64,000 nt of DNA. It comes from ZC4RG30 sp963812195 (GTDB lineage Bacteria; Pseudomonadota; Gammaproteobacteria; Steroidobacterales; Steroidobacteraceae). Location: positions 1 to 64,000 of the forward strand of contig CAWEUI010000011.1 of NCBI GenBank assembly GCA_963812195.1, read 5' to 3'. The notes below the pieces were generated by a model. That model worked only from the letters and a program-made list of their open reading frames with translations, was not told the origin of the DNA and ran no database searches. Made by a program: the position numbers and the translations under genes. This document shows positions 8,639 to 19,682 of this stretch, one piece after another (the first letter of the stretch is position 1; every line of letters starts with the position of its first letter).

Positions 8639-9953
8639 ACGCGCAGCCGCGTTCCGGCCACGCGCCCGGTGCTCGCGCAATGGCCGCGGCCGCCGTCGCC
8701 CTGGACGCGGTGGTGCGTAGCGGCGGCTGCACGGCCGAGGTGGCCCTGCAGCAGCTGGATGTCGAGCCGCAGGATCGCGGCGCCGTGCGCGCGCTGCACA
8801 GCGGCACGCTGCGCTGGTACCTGAGGCTCGCGCCGCTGGTCGACGCGCTGCTGCAGCCCGGGCAGCGCATGGCACCGCTGGTCCGCGCCACGCTGACGAT
8901 TGCCCTGCATCAGATCGAATACTCGCGGGCGCCGGCCGCAAGCGTGGTGAACATCGCCGTCGATGCGGTGCGGGTGCTCGGCCAGCCCGGCGCCAGCGGT
9001 TTTGCCAATGCGCTGTTGCGGCGTTACCTGCGCGAGCGCGATGCACTCATCGCGCGCTTCGATCGCAGCGAACCGGTGCGCCTGGCCCATCCACGCTGGC
9101 TGCTCAAGGCGCTGCGGGCGGCGTGGCCGGACGACTTCGCGCGAATCGTCGCGGCCAACAACGAGCAGCCGCCCATGACGCTGCGCGTGAACCTGCACCG
9201 CCTCACGCGCGAGGCGGCGCTCGCCCGCCTCGCCGAGACCGGCATCGAAGCCGATCCCGGTGCGGGGCCGGAAAGTCTGGTGCTGGCGCAACCGCTGGAC
9301 CTGAAGGCGCTGCCGGGTTTCAGCGAGGGATGGTTCAGCGTGCAGGATGCCGGCGCGCAGCGCGCCGCCGAATTGCTGGACGCACGGCCCGGCGAACGCG
9401 TGCTGGATGCGTGCGCCGCGCCCGGCGGCAAGACCGGCCACATACTGGAGCGGTGTCGTGGCGAACTGCAGCTCACCGCATTGGATGCGGATGCCGCACG
9501 GCTGGAACGGGTACGCGAGAATCTTGCCCGGCTGGGCTATCAGGCAAGGCTGGTGGCCGCCGACCTCAACGCCGATGGATGGTGGGACGGGCAGCCGTAT
9601 GATCGCATTCTGCTGGATGCGCCGTGTTCGGGTACCGGCGTGATCCGCCGCCATCCCGACATCAAGCTGCTGCGCAGGCCCGGCGACATCGCCGGATTCA
9701 CCTCCACCCAGCTTGCGCTGCTGCAACGCTGCGCGGACATGCTGGTGGCGGGGGGCGCCTGGTGTATGCAACGTGTTCGATCCTGCCGCAGGAGAACCAG
9801 GAGCTCGTGGAGCGCTTCCTGCGAGGCAACCGGCGCTTGCGGCGCGTGCAGCCGGACGTACAGCTTCTGCCGCAACCCAGGGAGCTTGGACCGGCGACGC
9901 TGGTGGATGGCTTCTACTATGCTTGTCTGACCACACAGGAAGTTCCCAGGTGA
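8635..9953 (+). CDS. rsmB: 16S rRNA m5C967 methyltransferase RsmB, frameshifted near 3' end
   Basis: It methylates C967 of 16S rRNA. A NusB-like N-terminal domain (residues 1-140) precedes the SAM-dependent methyltransferase core: VLDACAAPGGKTGHILE (motif I), LDAPCSGTGVIRRHPDIK (motif IV with catalytic Cys) and, after a frame change near 9755, LVYATCSILPQENQ (motif VI, second Cys). The break lies at a run of six G, consistent with a homopolymer length error. The final residues read VDGFYYACLTTQEVPR, the family C-terminus. The downstream gene starts with GTG overlapping this stop. Confidence 0.93.
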
Positions 9954-10519
9954 GGCCCCACTGGTTCAGGTTCGCATCCGGCTTGATCGTGCTGTTGCTG
10001 TCGCTGTGCGCGGCGATGCCGTCACGGGCCGCAGATGCGATCCTGGTGCGCTCGGCGCGGGCCAGGGTGGATGGCAGCGTGCTCGTGTTTACGGTGCGCG
10101 CGCAGTTCCCAGTGGATGACCAGATGCGCTCGGCGCTGGCCGCCGGTGCCACGGTCAATCTCGACGTGCAGGCGGTGATCGACCGCAAGCGCCGCTTCTG
10201 GTTCGACGACAGGCTGGTGGATGCGAGCCTGCAGCGTGAGCTCTCCTGGAACGCGCTGAGCCAGCGCTACGTGCTCGCGGACGCCGGCAGCAGCAAGCAG
10301 AAGACCTATGCCACGCTCGAGGAGGCGCTGGCCGTGGCAGGCGTCGTGGATGACTGGCGGGTCGATCTGGGCTCCCCGCTGGACCCGGATGAAACCTACC
10401 AGGTCGGTGTGCGCGCGCGCCTGCGGCGCGGCCACGCGCCCAGTGGCCTGCGCGAGCTGACCTTCTGGACCCGCTACTGGAATCGCAGCGAGTGGTACAC
10501 ATGGGTTCTGGCTCACTGA
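9950..10519 (+). CDS. DUF4390 exported protein
   Basis: The 189-residue product has an N-terminal signal peptide (FASGLIVLLLSLCAAMPSRAADA) and a family-typical body including VRAQFPVDDQMRSAL and a C-terminal FWTRYWNRSEWYTW. DUF4390 genes commonly sit between rsmB and ntrY in gammaproteobacteria, as here; the function is unknown, but the linkage suggests an envelope role tied to the kinase. The GTG start at 9950 overlaps the rsmB stop (GTGA) and is preceded by AGGAAG. Its stop overlaps the start of ntrY. Confidence 0.85.
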   Translation: MRPHWFRFASGLIVLLLSLCAAMPSRAADAILVRSARARVDGSVLVFTVRAQFPVDDQMRSALAAGATVNLDVQAVIDRKRRFWFDDRLVDASLQRELSWNALSQRYVLADAGSSKQKTYATLEEALAVAGVVDDWRVDLGSPLDPDETYQVGVRARLRRGHAPSGLRELTFWTRYWNRSEWYTWVLAH

Positions 10520-12699
10520 GGCGCTGGGGCGGCTACATGTTCATCGCGGTCGCCGCGGCCGTGGTGCTCGGCTCGCTGTTCCTGCTGGCGCGCAGCGCGG
10601 AGAACTCCGCGCAGTTCTCCGACTGGATCCCGTGGATCGTCGGCCTCAATACCACGCTGGTGGCGCTGATGGCGGCGTTGCTGGCACGCCGCGTATACCG
10701 CCTGGTCAGCGACTTGCGCAGGAATGTGCCCGGATCGCGGCTCACGGTGCGTACCGTGGCGGTGTTCAGCGGGCTGGTGATCGTGCCGCTGCTGGTGATC
10801 TACGGCTTCGCCAGGTATTCGCTGGACCAGCAGCATCGACAGCTGGTTCAACCGCGGCACCGGACGCGAGCTCGCCGAGGTCCAGGCCAGCCTGCGCTCG
10901 GCCAGCGACGTGCGCAAACAGCAGCAGGAACATCTCACCGTGGAACTGGCCGCAGCGCTCGGGCACCAGCCGGCTGCCAATCTGGCCCCGGCACTGGAGG
11001 CGGAACGGCGCAATGCCGACGCGCGGGAACTGACGGTGTTCGACGGCAGCGGCCGCGTGCTGGCGGCCAGTGCGCGCGGGCGGCCGAACCTCGCCGGACG
11101 CGACGGTTCCGCGGGAAATCCAGGCCCATGTGTACAGCGGCAATCCGTACGTGATCATGGAACCGCAGGTGGATGGCGGCTACCTCATTACCGCCGCCGC
11201 GCCGATTCCCAATCCCGGTCGGGTGGTGCAGCGCTTCCTGATGGCGCGCTACGAACTGCCGCGCGACCTTGCCGAGCTGGCCAATGGCGTGCAGGAGATC
11301 GCCAAGAGCTTCGCGAACCTGCAGGAATCGCGCAAGCTGATGAAGTACGGCTTCCGGCTGGCGTTGACCCTGGTGCTGTTGCTGGCCATGTTCGCGGCGA
11401 TGTTTCTGGCGATCCGTTCCGCGCAGCGGCTCATGCGCCCGGTGCGCGACCTGATGGAGGGAACGCGCGCCGTGGGCAAGGGGGATTTCACGATGCGCCT
11501 GGCAATTGCCGGCGCGCGACGAAATGGGGTGGCTGGTGCATTCGTTCAACGACATGACCCGCCGGCTGCGGCGCGCCAGCGAGGAAGCCAGCCGCAGCCG
11601 CGCACTGGTCGAGGAGGAACGCGAGCGTCTGGCCGTGATACTGGCCGGGCTGTCGACGGGCGTGATCGTGCTCGACACCGCGCGCCGCCTGCGACTGGCC
11701 AACGCCGCGGCCGATGCCATTCTCGGTACGCACCTGGCGCAGGGGACAGGCCTGGAACTGCGCGAACTGAACGAGGAATCGCCGCGCATACCGCCATTCG
11801 CGCGCGAGGTGGGCGCGCGCCTGGACGCCGAGGGCGCCGAATGGCAGGACGAGATCGCGCTGCCGCCGGACCGGGTGTTGCGTTGCGCCTGCGCGGCGCT
11901 GGTGGACTCGGCGGGAGTGCCCGCCGGCCACGTGCTGGTGTTCGACGACATCACCCACCTGCTGCATGCGCAGCGCGATGCGGCATGGGGCGAGGTGGCT
12001 CGCCGCCTGGCGCACGAGATCAAGAACCCGTTGACCCCGATTCAGCTGGCGACCGAACGATTGCGGCGGCGGCTTGCCGACAAGCTCGGGCCCGACGATG
12101 CAGAGGTACTGGAGCGCGCCACGCGCACCATCGTGCAGCAGGTCGAATCATTGAAGGGCATGGTCAACGCATTCAGCGAATACGCGCGCGCGCCGGAGCT
12201 GAAGGTGGCGCAGCTGGATCTCAACGAACTGGTTTCGGAGGTCGTGGAGTTGTATCGTGCGCAGGAGACGCGCGCCACCATCGAGCTGCGGGTGGATCCG
12301 GCATTGCCCCCCGTGCAGGCCGATCGTGGCAGGCTGCGTCAGGTGCTCAACAACCTCATAACCAATGGTCTGGAGGCGACCGATGGCACCCGGGACGGGC
12401 GCATCGAGGTCACCACCCATCACGAAGATGGTGGACCGGGGGGCGGAAAAGCGGTCATCATGGTGACTGACAACGGGCATGGTTTCGACCGGGAAATGCT
12501 CGCACGGGTGTTTGAGCCATACGTGACGAGCAAGCCCAGGGGAACGGGTCTGGGGCTGGCCATCGTGAAGAAGATCGCAGAAGAACACGGCGGCAGTATC
12601 GAGGCGAGCAACAGACCCGAGGGGGGCGCGTACGTGCGCGTCGTATTACCGGTGGCTGCCGCCGTGACGGTGACGCAGCCCGCAAGAGGCATCGCATGA
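10501..12699 (+). CDS. ntrY: NtrY-type membrane sensor histidine kinase, frameshifted
   Basis: About 732 residues after bridging three frame changes (near 10832, 11095 and 11505). Order of parts: two N-terminal membrane segments (FIAVAAAVVLGSLFLLA; WIVGLNTTLVALMAALLA) plus VAVFSGLVIVPLLVIYGFA, a periplasmic sensor stretch, a further membrane helix (ALTLVLLLAMFAAMFLAI), HAMP, a PAS-like region (ILAGLSTGVIVLDTARRLRLA), and the kinase core. H-box RRLAHEIKNPLTPIQLA, N-box NNLITNGLEA, G1 DNGHGFD and G2 GTGLGLAIVKKI are intact. ntrX follows with a 4-base overlap, so the two form a two-component pair, linked in other bacteria to nitrogen and redox regulation. Confidence 0.9.
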
Positions 12700-14069
12700 G
12701 TACCGGCAAGATTCTGGTCGTTGATGATGAAGCCGACATCCGCGTACTGCTGAAGGAAATACTTTCCGACGAGGGTTACGACGTCGACGTCGCCGCCAAC
12801 GCCGGCCAGGCCCGCGCCTCGCGGGCCCGCACCACTCCCGATCTGGTCCTGCTCGATATCTGGATGCCCGACACGGACGGCATCACCTTGCTGCGCGAAT
12901 GGTCGGCGTCGGCCGCCGAGGATTGCCCGGTGGTGATGATGTCCGGGCATGGCACGGTCGAAACCGCCGTGGAAGCCACGCGCCTGGGCGCCTTCGACTA
13001 CGTGGAGAAGCCGCTGTCGCTGGCCAAGCTGCTGCGCACCGTGGAGCGGGCCATGGATGCCGGCAAGCGCCGGCGCGTTGCCGGCCGGCCGCAGCTCACG
13101 CCGCTGCCGGCCACCTTCGGCAAGAGCCGCGTGGCGCAGCAGCTGCGCGAGGAGCTGACGCGGGTCGCGGCATTGAACGCCTCGTTGCTGATGGTCGGCG
13201 AGGCCGGCAGCGGCCGCGAAGCGCTGGCGCGGTTTACCCACGAGGCCGGCACGCGCGCGAACCGCGGCTTCATCACGCTGGTGGCGAGCGCGGTTCCCGA
13301 GGATTCCGCCGAAAGCTTCCTGTTCGGCAGCATCGGCGCGGATGGCGTGACGCAGGGTCTGCTGGACCAGGCGCCCAACGGCACGCTGTTCATCCAGGAA
13401 GTAGAGGATCTGTCGCCGCGCGTGCAGCGGCTGCTGCTCGGCGCCATCGAGACCGGCCGCTTCCATCGCGTCGGGTCCAATGGGGATGCCGGAGTCGCCT
13501 TCAACCCGCGGCTGGTGGCCACCGCGCAGCCCGGCGTGGAGCAACGCGCCGGCGGCGAGGGCGGGCTGCGACGCGACCTGTTCTCGCACCTGTCCGGCGT
13601 GCTGGTGCGCATTCCGCCGCTGCGTGACTACGCCGAAGACGTGCCGGATCTGCTGCGCTTCTACGTGGAGCGCATCGCGGATTCCGAAAAGCTGCCGTTG
13701 CGCCGCTTTTCGGTCGCTGCCCAGAACCGCCTGCGCAACTATCCCTGGCCGGGAAACCTGCGCGAGCTGCGCAGCCTGGTCCGGCGCATGCTGGCGCGGG
13801 GCGGTCCGGAGGAGATCACCCTGGAAGAGATCGAGCATGAGCTGTCGGCGCATGCTCCGCCCAACGAGCCGCTGGTCAAGCAGGACCTGCTGGCGTTGCC
13901 GTTGCGTGAGGCGCGCGAACAGTTCGAACGCGCCTACCTGCAGCAGCAGCTCACGTTGTGCAACGGCAAGGTGGGGCAGCTCGCCAAGCGTGTCGGCATG
14001 GAACGCACCCATCTGTATCGCAAGCTGCGATCATTGGGCGTGGAGTTCCGTCCAGCCACGGAAGAGTGA
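12696..14069 (+). CDS. ntrX: NtrX-like response regulator with degenerate sigma-54 AAA+ domain
   Basis: The 457 residues comprise a receiver domain (phospho-acceptor Asp in LVLLDIWMPDTDG, switch Lys in YVEKPLS), a central AAA+ domain (about 140-370) and a C-terminal Fis-type helix-turn-helix (NGKVGQLAKRVGMERTHLYRKL). The central domain is degenerate: the Walker A lysine is Arg (GEAGSGRE for GESGTGKE), Walker B reads LFIQEVEDL instead of LFLDEI, and the GAFTGA loop that contacts sigma-54 is absent (FLFGSIGADGVTQG). From family knowledge it should not hydrolyse ATP or activate sigma-54 promoters, and more probably acts as a DNA-binding regulator controlled by phosphorylation from NtrY. The reading frame is unbroken, so the changes are not sequencing slips. 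Confidence 0.9.
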   Translation: MSTGKILVVDDEADIRVLLKEILSDEGYDVDVAANAGQARASRARTTPDLVLLDIWMPDTDGITLLREWSASAAEDCPVVMMSGHGTVETAVEATRLGAFDYVEKPLSLAKLLRTVERAMDAGKRRRVAGRPQLTPLPATFGKSRVAQQLREELTRVAALNASLLMVGEAGSGREALARFTHEAGTRANRGFITLVASAVPEDSAESFLFGSIGADGVTQGLLDQAPNGTLFIQEVEDLSPRVQRLLLGAIETGRFHRVGSNGDAGVAFNPRLVATAQPGVEQRAGGEGGLRRDLFSHLSGVLVRIPPLRDYAEDVPDLLRFYVERIADSEKLPLRRFSVAAQNRLRNYPWPGNLRELRSLVRRMLARGGPEEITLEEIEHELSAHAPPNEPLVKQDLLALPLREAREQFERAYLQQQLTLCNGKVGQLAKRVGMERTHLYRKLRSLGVEFRPATEE

Positions 14070-15227
14070 ACGAGTACACGCTGCACCGCCATGGCGCGCA
14101 TTCGGCGCGCTGGATAGCCACGATCGACGAAGCCTTTGCACAGATGGAGCGTCTCATCGATGACGCCATCCATGCCGTGCGACTGGAAACCTATTTGCTG
14201 CGTGAGGAGGGTCCCGCCACCTGGCTGGGCGATGCACTGCTGCGCGCGCGGGCGCGCGGCGTGGTCGTATCCGTGCTGCTGGATGCCTTCGGGGCCGAAG
14301 GTCTGCGCGAGGATTTCCTCGTGCCGCTGCGCGATGCCGGCGTGAATGTCGTCCTGTTCAACCCGCAGCGCTGGCTGCGGCGCTCGTTTCGCGATCACCG
14401 CAAAATGCTGGCCTGCGATGGGGCGCACGCGGTGCTGGGTGGCTTCAACATCGCGCCCGAGTACGCCGGTGACGGCATCGCGCGGGGTTGGTGCGACACC
14501 GCCGTGTACGTGGGAGGGCCGGTCGTCGCGCAGCTCGAGTCGAGTTTCGACGCGATGTGCCAGCTCGCGCCGTTCACGCCGCGCGCGTTCCGCAGGTTCC
14601 GCAAGGTGGTGCGGCACGGTTCCGTCGCGACGTTCGCGCCGGACGCGCCGGTGCAATTGCTGCTCGCCGGACCCGGTACCCGCGGACGGCAATTGCGCCA
14701 CCGGATGGGAGCCGATCTGCAGCACGCGCATGATGTCGGCCATAGCCAGCGCCTACTTCCTGCCCTCGCGCGGGTTTCGCCGTTTGCTGTATCGCGCGGC
14801 GCGGCGCGGGCATCCGGTCGACCTGCTGCTGGCGGGACACAGCGACGTGCCGCTGGCGCAGCTGGCCGCGGAGCGGCTGTATGGCCGCCTGCTGGCGCGC
14901 GGGGTGCGCGTTCACGAGTACCAGCCGCAGATCCTGCACGCCAAGCTGCTGTTCACCGACAAGGTTGCCTATGTCGGTTCGGCCAATCTCGACCGGCGCA
15001 GCCTGCACATCAACTACGAACTGCTGCTGCGCTTTACCTGGCCGGAACTGGTCGCCGATGCACGCAGCTGGTTCGCGCAGCGGCTGCTTGCGGCCCAACC
15101 GCTGGATCGCAGCACGTTGAAGATGCGGCGTGGCCCATGGCGCCGGCTGCTGTCGTGGCTGGCCTACTACCTGCTGGCCCGCCTGGACCCATTGGTGGCG
15201 CGGCGCGGATTTCGTACCATCTCCTGA
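14066..15227 (+). CDS. Phospholipase D / cardiolipin synthase-like protein, frameshifted
   Basis: About 387 residues with two PLD motifs: DHRKMLACDG (HxK only partly canonical, from FRDHRKML) and LHAKLLFTDKVAYVGSANLDRRS, the HKD signature of cardiolipin synthases. The N-terminal membrane helices of ClsA are missing, so it resembles ClsB/ClsC-type soluble forms. The GTG start at 14066 overlaps the ntrX stop (GTGA). One frame change is needed near 14700, between the two half-domains. It likely makes cardiolipin or a related phospholipid at the membrane. Confidence 0.85.
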
Positions 15228-15228
15228 A

Positions 15229-16144
15229 ATGAGCTGGCTTGAAAGCAAACCACCGGCGGATGTGGCCAGCCATTGCCACAGCGTCGAGCTGGACATGGTG
15301 CCCCGCGCCCGGGATCTGGGCGGTTTCGAGGTGCGCCGCGTGCTGCCGGCCACGCAGCGCCAGATGGTCGGGCCGTTCATCTTCTGGGACCAGATGGGCC
15401 GGGCACGCTTCGCGCCGGGCACCGGCATCGATGTGCGCCCCCATCCGCATATCGGTCTGGCAACGGTCACCTACCTGTTCGACGGCGAGATCCTGCACCG
15501 GGATTCACTGGGCACCGTGATCCCGATCCGGCCGGGCGAGATGAACCTGATGATCGCCGGGCGCGGCATCGTGCATTCCGAACGCACGCCGCCGGGGCCG
15601 CGCGCGGCCGGTCATGAGCTGTATGGCATTCAGGCCTGGGTGGCGTTGCCGCGCACGCACGAAGACGCCGCGCCGGGCTTCCATCACTTCGGCGCCAACG
15701 AGCTGCCGGTGCTGGACGGCGAGGGCGTTTCGCTGCGCCTGATCATCGGCGAGATGGCCGGCAGCACCTCGCCGGTGGCGGTGCCCATGCAGACCATCTA
15801 TGCCGAGGCGCGGCTGGCCGCGGGTGCCCGGCTGGTCTTCGACGCAAGGTATGCCGAGCGCGCCGTGTACGTCTGTGAAGGCGAGCTGGACATCGACGGC
15901 AAGCGCTTTGGATCGCCACAGATGCTGGTGCTGCGTGCCGGGGTGGCCGCGACGCTCACCGCGGCGTCGACCGGCGCGTCTGATGCTGCTGGGCGGCGAG
16001 CCGGCGGATGGACCGCGCCATATCTGGTGGAACCTCGTGGCCAGCAGCCAGGAACGCATCGAGCAGGCCAGTGCGGACTGGCAGGCCGGGCGCTTCGACG
16101 CGGTGCCGGGCGAAACCGAATTCATCCCGTTGCCGGAGCGGTAG
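15229..16144 (+). CDS. Pirin family protein, frameshifted near 3' end
   Basis: A bicupin of about 305 residues. The pirin signature is clear: GPFIFWDQMG, the metal-site cluster VRPHPHIGLATVTYLFDGE, then MNLMIAGRGIVHSE. The C-terminal cupin ends MLLGGEPADGPRHIWWNLV after a frame change near 15975. Family members bind iron and some oxidise quercetin; the substrate here is unknown. It starts 2 bases after the PLD gene stop, so it belongs to the same transcript, and it converges on the hyf operon. Confidence 0.88.
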
Positions 16145-16156
16145 CGGCCGGACCGC

Positions 16157-16670
16157 TCAGCCGCGCGGCGGGGAGATCGCGGTGAGGATGCCCGCGAGGA
16201 TACGGGCCGGGCCGGGAGGACAGCCGGGAACCGCCACATCAACCGGAATCACATTGCCGACCCGGCCGGCGCAGGCGTAGTTCTCGCCGAAGATTCCGCC
16301 GGAGCAGCCGCAATCACCGACCGCCACCACCAGCTTCGGGTCCGGCGTGGCCTCGTAGGTTCGCTGCAACGCCAGCTTCCATGTTGCGCGCCACCGGCCC
16401 GGTTACCAGCAGCATGTCCGCATGACGCGGGCTCGCCACGAATCTGATGCCCAGCGCCTCGATGTTGTAGAGGGGGTTGCCCAGTGCGTGGATCTCCAGC
16501 TCGCAGCCATTGCACGAGCCGGCGTCCACCTCGCGAATGCACAGCGCGCGGCCCAGCACCTCGGCGATGCGGGCCTGGAGCGCCGTGCGCACGCGCAGCA
16601 GTTCCTCGGCGCCTGACGGAGTTTCGGTGACGATCCCGACGCGATGGATCTGGCGCAGTGTCTTGAGCAT
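16157..16670 (-). CDS. hyfI: Hydrogenase-4/complex-I small subunit (NuoB/HyfI-like), frameshifted
   Basis: About 171 residues, read across one frame change near 16375. It carries the ligands for one [4Fe-4S] cluster, equivalent to N2 of complex I: SCNGCE, GDCGCSGG and PGCPPGP are all present. The cluster-bearing electron-transfer subunit is therefore intact, while the partner large subunit has lost nickel and iron binding. It is last in the minus-strand operon hyfB-C-E-F-G-I, starting within about 10 bases of the end of hyfG. Confidence 0.88.
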
Positions 16671-16675
16671 CGCTA

Positions 16676-18228
16676 AGATCCTGCCCGCTGTAGGAAAGAT
16701 TGAACGACTTGTTGATCAGCGGAAAGTCCGGAAGGATGTTGCCGATGATGGCGTGCTCCAGCACCGGCCAGTTCTGCCAGGAAGGATCATGCGGGTGGCA
16801 GCGCGCGATCGAACCCTGCTCTGCTGCGCTCAGCGCGACCAGCACCGGGCCACGCCAGCCCTCGATGGCGCCCAGACCTTCGCTGCCCGCGGGGGGCGTG
16901 CCCACTTCGCTCCGGTGGGTGCCGGCGGGCAGTTCCCTGGCGATGCGCGCGATCAGGCGCGCGGACTCGGCCAGTTCCTCGAAGCGCACTGCCACGCGCG
17001 CCGCGACGTCGCCATCGCTGCTGCCCGCAAGCCGGACGTCGAGCGTGGCGTAGGGATCGGCCGGCGCATCGACGCGCAGGTCATGCAGTTGCCCGCTGGC
17101 GCGCCCCGCAAGCCCCGCCAGGCCCAGTCGGCGGGCGAGATCGGGCTTGACGATGCCTGTGCCTGAAAAGCGGTCGCGCACGCCGGCATGCTCGTCGTAG
17201 ATCGAGCGTATCAGTTGCGCTTCGCGCGCGATTTCGCCGGCGCAATCGGCCAGCACGCGCAACTCGTTCGCCGCGACATCGCGTGCCACGCCGCCGGGTA
17301 CCAGGTAGTCGAACAGATAGCGTTGACCGAAGCACGCCTCGAGTGCGCGCAGCCAGATCTCCTTGAGCCGCGAAAACTGCATGAGTCCGAAGGCGAAGCC
17401 GGCATCGTTGCCGAGCGCACCGAGGTCGCCGAGATGGTTGGCGATGCGTTCGCTCTCCAGCGCCAGCGCGCGCAGCCAGCGCGCGCGTGCCGGCGGCGCG
17501 CTGTCCGCCATGCCTTCCAGTGCCTGCAGGTACGCCCAGGAGAAGGCCACCGCCGAATCGCCCGAGACCCGCGCGGCGAGCCGGTGACCTTCGAGCAGCG
17601 ACAGGTTCCGGAACCGCTGCTCGATGCCCTTGTGCACATAGCCGAGCCGTTCCTCCAGCCGCAGCACCTTCTCGCCCACGATGGAGAAACGGAAGTGGCC
17701 GGGCTCGATGATCCCGGCATGCACCGGTCCCACCGGGACCTCATGCACGCCGTCGCCGGTTACGCGCACGAAGGGGTAGTCGTCCGCCTCGGTCTGTGGG
17801 TTCGGCAATCCGTTGGCAGCCCCCGGAGCAAGCGGCAGGTAGTCGGCGGGCCAGGCGGCGTGCCGCAGCCAGCGCCGCGTGTCGCCGCTGCTGGCTGCGA
17901 TTCCGGTCAGATCGGCCGCGGCGCGCTGCATGCGATCGGCCGCCGGATACAGATCCGCCACGCCCGGGTAGGCCGTGCTTCCGGCTGCCAGCTGCAGGTC
18001 GCATCTGAGCAGGTTCGTGCCGGTGGCGAGGACGACATGCACCGCCGCGCGCGGCGCCGGGTCGGTCCACAGCGCCAGCAACCGCCAGTCGGCGGTGGCC
18101 AGACCGGACATGGCGGCGCGCCACTGTTCGCCGGATATCCCGAGACGACGCGCCCCGGGCGCACCGGCCAGTGCCGCGGCGTCTGCCAGCCACATCGGGT
18201 CGTCGTGGTCGGGCCTGGTCTGCATCAT
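16676..18228 (-). CDS. hyfG: Ehr-type large subunit (NuoCD/HyfG-like) lacking Ni-Fe ligands
   Basis: About 517 residues: a NuoC-like N-terminal domain (1-140) fused to a NuoD/NiFe-hydrogenase large-subunit domain (GPVHAGIIEPGHFRFSIVGE, LGYVHKGIEQRF). The first CGxC motif of hydrogenases is VSGDS (residues 221-225) and the C-terminal DPCxxC is replaced in SFNLSYSGQDL, so none of the four metal cysteines remains. The frame through both motifs is open, so the loss is real. ATGATG at 18228 overlaps the hyfF stop. No in-frame stop occurs after GQDL; the frame runs on into hyfI, probably because one base is missing in CTTAG near 16678. Confidence 0.88.
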
Positions 18229-19682
18229 GGCCCCGCAATGAGCCGGGCCGCGGCGCGATACCAGTCGGCCAGATAGGGCGGAATGTACAGTCCCAGCAGC
18301 AGCACCAGCCCCAGGTGCGCGAACACCGGCAGCAGCGCCGGCGCGTGCGGCAGGCGCTTTGCCGTGGTTTCCCCGAACACCATGGGCTGCACGCGTCGGA
18401 AGATCGCCGCAAACGCAACGCCGAGGGCAAGCAGCAGTACCGGCGTGGCCCACGGATGCTGGCGCATGGCGGTGGTCAGCACCAGGAATTCGCTGGCGAA
18501 CACGCCGAAGGGTGGCAGGCCCAGGATGGCCAGCGAGCCCAGCATCAGTCCCCAGCCGATCGTGGGCGAGATCGTCACCAGCCCGCGAATGCCTTCCATC
18601 TGCTGCGTCCCGGTCTTCTGCGCGGCGTGGCCCACGGCGAAGAAGATCGCCGACTTGGTCAGCGAGTGCACCGTCATGTGCAACAGCGCCGCGAAGTTCG
18701 CGACCGGGCCGCCCATGCCGAAGGCGAAGGTCACGATGCCCATATGCTCGATAGACGAGTAGGCGAACATGCGCTTGATGTCCCGCTGTCGCCACAGGAA
18801 CAGCGCCGCCAGTCCCACGGAGAACAGCCCGAAGCCCATCAGCATGCGGCCGGGCAGCGCCGAATGCAGCGAACCCTCCACCAGCACCTTGCACCTCACG
18901 ACCGCGTAGATCGCGACATTGAGCAGCAGGCCGGAAAGCACGGCCGAAATGGGCGTGGGGCCCTCGGCATGCGCGTCGGGCAACCAGTTGTGCAATGGCG
19001 CCAGGCCCACCTTGGTGCCGTAGCCGACCAGAAGAAAGACGAAGGCAAGGCTCAGTACGCTGGGTTCGAGCTCGCCCTTCACGGCGTTGAGCTGCGTCCA
19101 GAGCAGCGCGTTGACGCCCTCGCCGCCGAGCACCTTCTCGGCCGCGAAGTACAGCAGGATGGTGCCGAACAGCGCCTGCGCAATCCCGACGCCGCACAGG
19201 ATGAAATACTTCCACCCCGCCTCCAGTGAGGCCGGTGTGCGATACAGCGTCACCAGCAGTACGGTGGAAAGTGTCGCCGCCTCCATCGCCACCCACAGCA
19301 GGCCCATGTTGTTGCTGGTCAGCGCGATCAACATCGCGGCGATGAACAACTGGTACATGCTGTGGTAGAGCCTGAGCTGTCCCGGCCTGACCCGCCCGTG
19401 ATCCACCTCGACCAGCATGTAGGGACGCGAAAACAGCGAAGTCGTGAAGCTCACGAACGCGGTCAGCGCCACCAGGAAGACATTGAAGGGATCGATGAAG
19501 AACTGCTGGTGCAGGGTGGTGATATCACCCTCGCGGATGACGCGCGCCGCCAGCAGCCCGGCGGCCACCAAAGTTGCCAGGCTGATCGCCACATTGACGT
19601 GCGAGGCGTGGCGGCGCGCACCGAAGAATGCCTGGAAGAGGGCGCCCAGCAGCGGCAGGGCGAGCAGCGCAGGGAACTCCAC
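18225..19682 (-). CDS. hyfF: Proton-translocating antiporter-like subunit (NuoN/HyfF-like)
   Basis: 485 residues, almost entirely membrane helices, with the antiporter-family core: MGLLWVAMEAATLSTVLLV, VGYGTKVGLAPLHNWLPDAH (conserved Lys and His of the proton path) and ALLHMTVHSLTKSAIFFAVGH. It matches hydrogenase-4 component F. The GTG start at 19682 overlaps the hyfE stop. Together with hyfB it would give the complex at least two pump modules. Confidence 0.92.
   Translation of the reverse strand: MEFPALLALPLLGALFQAFFGARRHASHVNVAISLATLVAAGLLAARVIREGDITTLHQQFFIDPFNVFLVALTAFVSFTTSLFSRPYMLVEVDHGRVRPGQLRLYHSMYQLFIAAMLIALTSNNMGLLWVAMEAATLSTVLLVTLYRTPASLEAGWKYFILCGVGIAQALFGTILLYFAAEKVLGGEGVNALLWTQLNAVKGELEPSVLSLAFVFLLVGYGTKVGLAPLHNWLPDAHAEGPTPISAVLSGLLLNVAIYAVVRCKVLVEGSLHSALPGRMLMGFGLFSVGLAALFLWRQRDIKRMFAYSSIEHMGIVTFAFGMGGPVANFAALLHMTVHSLTKSAIFFAVGHAAQKTGTQQMEGIRGLVTISPTIGWGLMLGSLAILGLPPFGVFASEFLVLTTAMRQHPWATPVLLLALGVAFAAIFRRVQPMVFGETTAKRLPHAPALLPVFAHLGLVLLLGLYIPPYLADWYRAAARLIAGP

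Noticed and set aside
12420..14012. 530-codon minus-strand frame opposite ntrX
   Set aside because: Antisense shadow in high-GC DNA; the plus-strand NtrX protein has conserved receiver and Fis domains.
16249..19296. A 1015-codon minus-strand frame spanning parts of hyfF, all of hyfG and part of hyfI
   Set aside because: Only the HyfG portion (18228 to about 16676) is homologous; the rest is out-of-frame reading of hyfF and hyfI, extended by a likely missing base at the hyfG stop.
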